Of a DNA stretch of 9,724 nucleotides, positions 7,693 to 9,724 are shown piece by piece (positions within the stretch are counted from its first letter, which is position 1; each line of letters begins with the position of its first letter). Source of the DNA: Solirubrobacteraceae bacterium (GTDB lineage: Bacteria > Actinomycetota > Thermoleophilia > Solirubrobacterales > Solirubrobacteraceae); contig JADGIB010000126.1 of the NCBI GenBank assembly GCA_019683665.1, positions 1 to 9,724 on the forward strand, in the 5' to 3' direction. Below the pieces are notes generated by a model, which was given only the letters and a program-made list of their open reading frames with translations, was not told where the DNA came from and searched no databases. The position numbers were made by a program, and so were the translations under genes.

Positions 7693-8498
7693 TAGCGGAT
7701 CACCTGGATCTCGGGGTGCGTGGCCAGCAGGGTCTGGGTGAACACGTAGTTGAAGGCGAAGATGCCCAGGAACGCGATGACGACCGCCTGGTTGACGGCG
7801 CGGCCGACGCCCTCGGCGCCGCCCGACGCGGTCATCCCCTTGTAACAGCAGACGATCGCGATGATCGCCCCGAACAGCGTCGTCTTCAGCACGCTGCCCC
7901 AGAGGTCCGTCGTGGATGCGTTCGTGAAGAACGTGGCCCAGAACGGGCCGAGCGGCGCGCCGTTCGTGAGCGTCGCGAGCACGCCGCCGAAGATCCCGAA
8001 GATGAGCGCGTAGATGTTGAAGAGCCCGGTGACGAGCATGAGCGCGAGGAAGCGCGGCACGACGAGGTTCTTCACCGGGTCGACGCCGAGCACCTGCAGC
8101 GCGTCGAGCTCCTCGCGGATCTTGCGGGCCCCGAGGTCGGCGGTGATCGCGGTCCCGGCCACGCCGGCGAGGACGATCGCGGTCACGAACGGCGCGAACT
8201 CGCGGATCGACGCGAGCACGAAGAAGCCCCCGAGGCGGTCGAGCGCGCCGAAGATGACGAGGAAGTTCGCGGCCTGCAGGCCCGGCGCCCCGTAGCCGAA
8301 GGCGACCGTGCTGATCAGGAGGGGGAACCAGCACAGGCGGACGGCGAACAGGAACTGCGAGACGAACTCGCCGCCGTACGGGTAGGGCGGCCGCAGGGCG
8401 GACGCGATCGTCCGCCCCGTGAGGATCATCATGTCGCCCACCTCCTCGAGGACGTTCCTGGCGGGCGAGAACGCTCGATCGGCGACGCTACGGACCAT
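7692..8498 (-). CDS. mlaE: YrbE/MlaE family ABC permease, first subunit and first gene of the mce operon
   Basis: Integral membrane permease of 268 residues. The frame is open upstream to 8738, but AGGAGG at 8505-8510 placed 6 nt before ATG 8498 fixes the start; the upstream 80 residues are Arg-rich and unlike the family. An amphipathic N-terminal stretch (about 1-45) is followed by hydrophobic segments at about 48-67, 73-97, 101-120, 147-178, 203-219 and 237-256. Family hallmarks are GARKIREELDALQVLGVDP at 123-141 and CCYKGMTASGGAEGVG at 217-232. It should form half of the membrane channel that hands lipid from the MCE conduit to the inner leaflet or cytoplasm. It is the promoter-proximal gene, transcribed from the divergent region on its right, and overlaps the next permease by one base. 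Confidence 0.95.
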   Translation of the reverse strand: MVRSVADRAFSPARNVLEEVGDMMILTGRTIASALRPPYPYGGEFVSQFLFAVRLCWFPLLISTVAFGYGAPGLQAANFLVIFGALDRLGGFFVLASIREFAPFVTAIVLAGVAGTAITADLGARKIREELDALQVLGVDPVKNLVVPRFLALMLVTGLFNIYALIFGIFGGVLATLTNGAPLGPFWATFFTNASTTDLWGSVLKTTLFGAIIAIVCCYKGMTASGGAEGVGRAVNQAVVIAFLGIFAFNYVFTQTLLATHPEIQVIR

Positions 8499-8504
8499 CA
8501 CCAC

Positions 8505-8510
8505 CCTCCT
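8505..8510 (-). promoter_or_regulatory. Strong ribosome binding site of the first permease
   Basis: The minus strand reads AGGAGG then six bases then ATG at 8498. It is a perfect Shine-Dalgarno core, the strongest in the operon, and it decides the start of the first permease against an upstream frame extension of 80 codons. Confidence 0.85.
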
Positions 8511-8557
8511 GAGTGCCAGAGTCGCGTGAGCCTGGGACCGCTCGCGCCGACCGGGCG

Positions 8558-8576
8558 GGATCGTAGTTAACGATCC
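8558..8576. promoter_or_regulatory. Inverted repeat overlapping the mce promoter -10, possible operator
   Basis: GGATCGT (8558-8564) and ACGATCC (8570-8576) are perfect 7-base arms around AGTTA. The repeat covers the candidate -10 of the mce operon promoter, the place where a repressor would block it. GTTAAC in the centre is itself a small palindrome. The binding protein is unknown. Confidence 0.4.
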
Positions 8577-8590
8577 GGACCCCTGCCAAA
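8560..8590 (-). promoter_or_regulatory. Candidate sigma-70-type promoter of the mce operon
   Basis: On the minus strand TTGGCA (8585-8590) resembles a -35 box and TACGAT (8560-8565) fits the actinobacterial -10 pattern TAnnnT. The spacer is 19 nt, slightly long. Initiation near 8553 would give a leader of about 55 nt ending in the AGGAGG site. The surrounding bases are unusually A/T-containing for this DNA. The call is based on pattern only. Confidence 0.35.
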
Positions 8591-8611
8591 CCGCAACCGT
8601 CCCCGCGAAGC

Positions 8612-8628
8612 CCCGTCGCCGACGGGGA
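8612..8628. repeat. Perfect inverted repeat in the middle of the divergent region
   Basis: CCCCGTCG (8612-8619) and CGACGGGG (8621-8628) are exact reverse complements around one C. It could be a protein site between the two promoters, or, read as RNA, a six-pair stem with a five-base loop. In DNA this GC-rich a chance occurrence is quite possible. Confidence 0.3.
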
Positions 8629-8652
8629 TCTCGGCCCGGCCGGCGGCCGCGA

Positions 8653-8668
8653 CTGACCGAGCGGTCAG
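8653..8668. promoter_or_regulatory. Perfect 16-bp palindrome, probable operator (TetR-like in shape)
   Basis: CTGACCG (8653-8659) and CGGTCAG (8662-8668) are exact 7-base inverted arms with a 2-base centre. The site overlaps the position where the -35 of the rightward promoter should fall (about 8661-8666). Short, tightly spaced dyads of this kind are common targets of TetR-family dimers, but no regulator gene is in the window, so the family is a guess. Confidence 0.5.
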
Positions 8669-8680
8669 GGCCGTCCGAGG

Positions 8681-8689
8681 TGCTAGCGT
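8681..8689 (+). promoter_or_regulatory. Extended -10 element of the lipoprotein gene
   Basis: TGCTAGCGT fits the extended -10 pattern TGnTAnnnT exactly. It ends 8 nt before GTG 8698, so transcription would begin at or next to the start codon and give a leaderless message, a frequent arrangement in actinobacteria. No clear -35 is seen; the palindrome at 8653-8668 occupies that place. Confidence 0.45.
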
Positions 8690-8697
8690 CCCGCCGC

Positions 8698-9276
8698 GTG
8701 AGGCGGGTGCTCGCGATCACCGTGTGCTGCGCGATCACGGCGGCGGTCGCAGCCGGGTGCGGGGGCGCCGAGCGCCAGGACGCGTCCGAGCGGCGCGGCG
8801 CCTACGAGGTCGAGGTCGTGACCGCCGAGTTCCCCGAGGAGCAGGCGGTGTCGCGGCCGGCGACGCTGCGGATCGCGGTCCGCAACCGCGGCGACCGCGC
8901 GATCCCGAACGTCGCGGTCAGCCTGGCCGGGCTGTTCGTCCGCAACCCCTCCCCCGGCACCGCCGACCCGCAGCAGCCGGTGTGGGTGATCGAGGACCAG
9001 CCGCGCGACGGCGAGACAGCGTTCGACTCGACGTGGGCGCTCGGGCGGCTGCCACCGGGCGCGACGCGCGACTTCACGTGGTCGCTGAACCCGGCGATCC
9101 CCGGCACCCACGAGGTGACGTGGACGGTCGCCGCGGGCCTGCACGGCTCGGCGGTGGCGCGCACGGCCGACGGCGAGCGCCCGACGGGGACGTTCACGGT
9201 CCGGGTCTCGGACCGCCCGGCCCAGGCCACGGTCGACCCGGCGACCGGCGACGTCGTGACCGGCGGCGGCCGGTAG
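8698..9276 (+). CDS. Predicted lipoprotein with beta-sandwich-like (CARDB/Ig-type) body
   Basis: A 192-residue predicted surface lipoprotein of unknown function. From GTG 8698 the N-terminus is VRRVLAITV followed by a hydrophobic core and a lipobox VAAGC with the acylated cysteine at residue 21. Most of the mature part (about 35-175) alternates hydrophobic and polar residues, with phrases such as LRIAVRNRGDRAIPNVAVSL and HEVTWTVAAGL, typical of beta-sandwich domains of the CARDB or Ig-like kind. No catalytic motif is visible. A longer form from GTG 8680 (six more residues) is possible, but that codon lies inside the apparent promoter, and neither start has a clear Shine-Dalgarno, so leaderless translation from 8698 is preferred. 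It is divergent to the mce operon and shares its control region. A role in lipid capture for the transporter is conceivable but unproven. Confidence 0.8.
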   Translation: MRRVLAITVCCAITAAVAAGCGGAERQDASERRGAYEVEVVTAEFPEEQAVSRPATLRIAVRNRGDRAIPNVAVSLAGLFVRNPSPGTADPQQPVWVIEDQPRDGETAFDSTWALGRLPPGATRDFTWSLNPAIPGTHEVTWTVAAGLHGSAVARTADGERPTGTFTVRVSDRPAQATVDPATGDVVTGGGR

Positions 9277-9278
9277 CG

Positions 9279-9302
9279 GCCGCCCGCGACCCGGCGGGCG
9301 GC
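9279..9302 (+). terminator. GC-rich hairpin after the lipoprotein gene, possible terminator
   Basis: GCCGCCCGC (9279-9287) and GCGGGCGGC (9294-9302) form a perfect 9-bp stem with a 6-base loop, starting two bases after the lipoprotein stop. There is no following T-run, so it would be a terminator of the U-less type proposed for high-GC bacteria, or an mRNA 3'-end stabiliser. Confidence 0.5.
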
Positions 9303-9349
9303 TGTGGTTCACTGGGGCCTCGTCCGGCGAACGCGTGGAGGCCTGAACC

Positions 9350-9712
9350 GTGCGGCGTGATCTCGACCTCAGCATCGGACTGGTGGCCGTCGGGGCCATC
9401 GCGGTCCTCGTGAGCCTGTTCCTCGACTGGTACGAGCCGGGCCTGGCGGCCTGGGACGCCTTCGAGGTCGTCGACTGGCTCCTGCTCGCGCTGGCCGTGG
9501 CCGCGCTCGCGCTCGCCGGGAGCGCCGCGACGCGCCGCGCCGGGCCGGGGGCGCCGGGGACCCGGCTGGCCGTGATCTGCGCGATCGTCGCCTTCCTCGT
9601 CATCGCCGAGATCCTCGACCCGCCGCCCGCCGTGCGCGGCGCCGCCCCCGCGGGCGGCGCCGGGCTCGCGCTCGGCGGCGCGGCGCCGCCGCGGTGTCTT
9701 TTAAAAAACTGA
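9350..9712 (+). CDS. Small polytopic membrane protein, C-terminus suspect
   Basis: Hypothetical membrane protein of 120 residues. The start is GTG 9350, with GGAGG at 9337-9341 eight bases upstream. Hydrophobic helices are clear at about 8-25, 42-58 and 72-89, separated by an acidic/aromatic loop (FLDWYEPGLAAWDAFEVVDW) and a basic Arg/Gly/Pro loop at about 60-71. A fourth hydrophobic stretch starts near 101 (GGAGLALGG) but breaks off into PPRCLLKN and a stop. The last codons (CTT TTA AAA AAC) include a TTA and are unlike anything else in this GC-rich frame, so the true gene may be longer with the reading frame lost near 9692. I recognise no named family; the layout suggests a four-helix small membrane protein. 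It may or may not be co-transcribed with the lipoprotein, given the hairpin between them. Confidence 0.6.
   Translation: MRRDLDLSIGLVAVGAIAVLVSLFLDWYEPGLAAWDAFEVVDWLLLALAVAALALAGSAATRRAGPGAPGTRLAVICAIVAFLVIAEILDPPPAVRGAAPAGGAGLALGGAAPPRCLLKN
9673..9702 (+). other. Stem-loop followed by T-tract near the right edge
   Basis: CGGCGGCG (9673-9680) pairs with CGCCGCCG (9684-9691) around a CGG loop, and TCTTTT follows at 9697-9702. It looks like an intrinsic terminator but lies inside the membrane-protein frame just before its stop, in a stretch whose composition is suspicious. It could be real gene end, chance GC pairing, or a sequence artefact. Confidence 0.25.
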
Positions 9713-9724
9713 CGCAGCCGCCGA

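Noticed and set aside
7693..8334. Upstream extension of the second permease frame
   Set aside because: It is the shadow of the first permease; family-like sequence begins only at the GTG at 7692.
8499..8738. Eighty-codon N-terminal extension of the first permease
   Set aside because: No family similarity, Arg-rich, would cross the divergent promoter region, and a perfect AGGAGG marks the internal ATG.
8683..9603. A 306-codon minus-strand frame opposite the lipoprotein and membrane protein
   Set aside because: The plus-strand genes have a lipobox, membrane helices and a ribosome site; the minus-strand frame has none and is Arg-rich shadow.
1..9724. CRISPR arrays, tRNA or rRNA genes, insertion sequences
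   Set aside because: No spaced direct repeats, tRNA-like cloverleaf, rRNA core or transposase motif was seen by eye on either strand.

Overview
The window is about 9.7 kb of very GC-rich DNA with strong G/C preference at third codon positions and frequent GTG starts. It suggests a high-GC actinobacterium. A mce lipid-import locus with its own ATPase gene inside the operon, no mycobacterial neighbours and a putative leaderless promoter would fit a deep-branching group such as Thermoleophilia/Solirubrobacterales, but that placement is inference.

Minus strand, 8498 down to 1: one tightly packed operon of seven genes. In transcription order it encodes two YrbE/MlaE-type permeases (8498-7692 and 7692-6892), an MlaF/MceG-type ABC ATPase (6890-6006), and four MCE-domain proteins in tandem (5992-4637, 4640-3144, 3143-1728, and 1728 running off the window at base 1). 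Junctions are 4-nt or 1-nt overlaps, direct abutment, or gaps of 1 and 13 nt, so the genes are almost certainly co-transcribed and translationally coupled. The permeases form the membrane core and the ATPase powers it. The MCE subunits, each with an N-terminal membrane anchor, an MCE domain and a long helical region, should assemble a hydrophobic conduit outside the membrane. The substrate (fatty acid, sterol, phospholipid or other) cannot be read from the sequence, and more mce genes may lie beyond the left edge.

Divergent control region, 8499-8697: about 200 bp with no gene. It holds a candidate promoter for each direction and three perfect inverted repeats. One overlaps the -10 of the mce promoter. 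Another overlaps the expected -35 of a rightward promoter whose extended -10 sits just before a GTG start, suggesting leaderless translation.

Plus strand, 8698 to the end: a small predicted lipoprotein with a beta-sandwich-like body, then a GC-rich hairpin, then a small polytopic membrane protein. The end of that last frame is odd: in the final 30 bases composition switches abruptly to T/A-rich, and the protein appears to lose an expected last membrane helix. This may be a contig-edge error.

The main novelty is a mce transporter in which one divergent control region may govern both the operon and an uncharacterised lipoprotein, and in which a short C-terminal motif (D-x-N-G-H/M-Y-x-R) recurs in three of the four MCE subunits.
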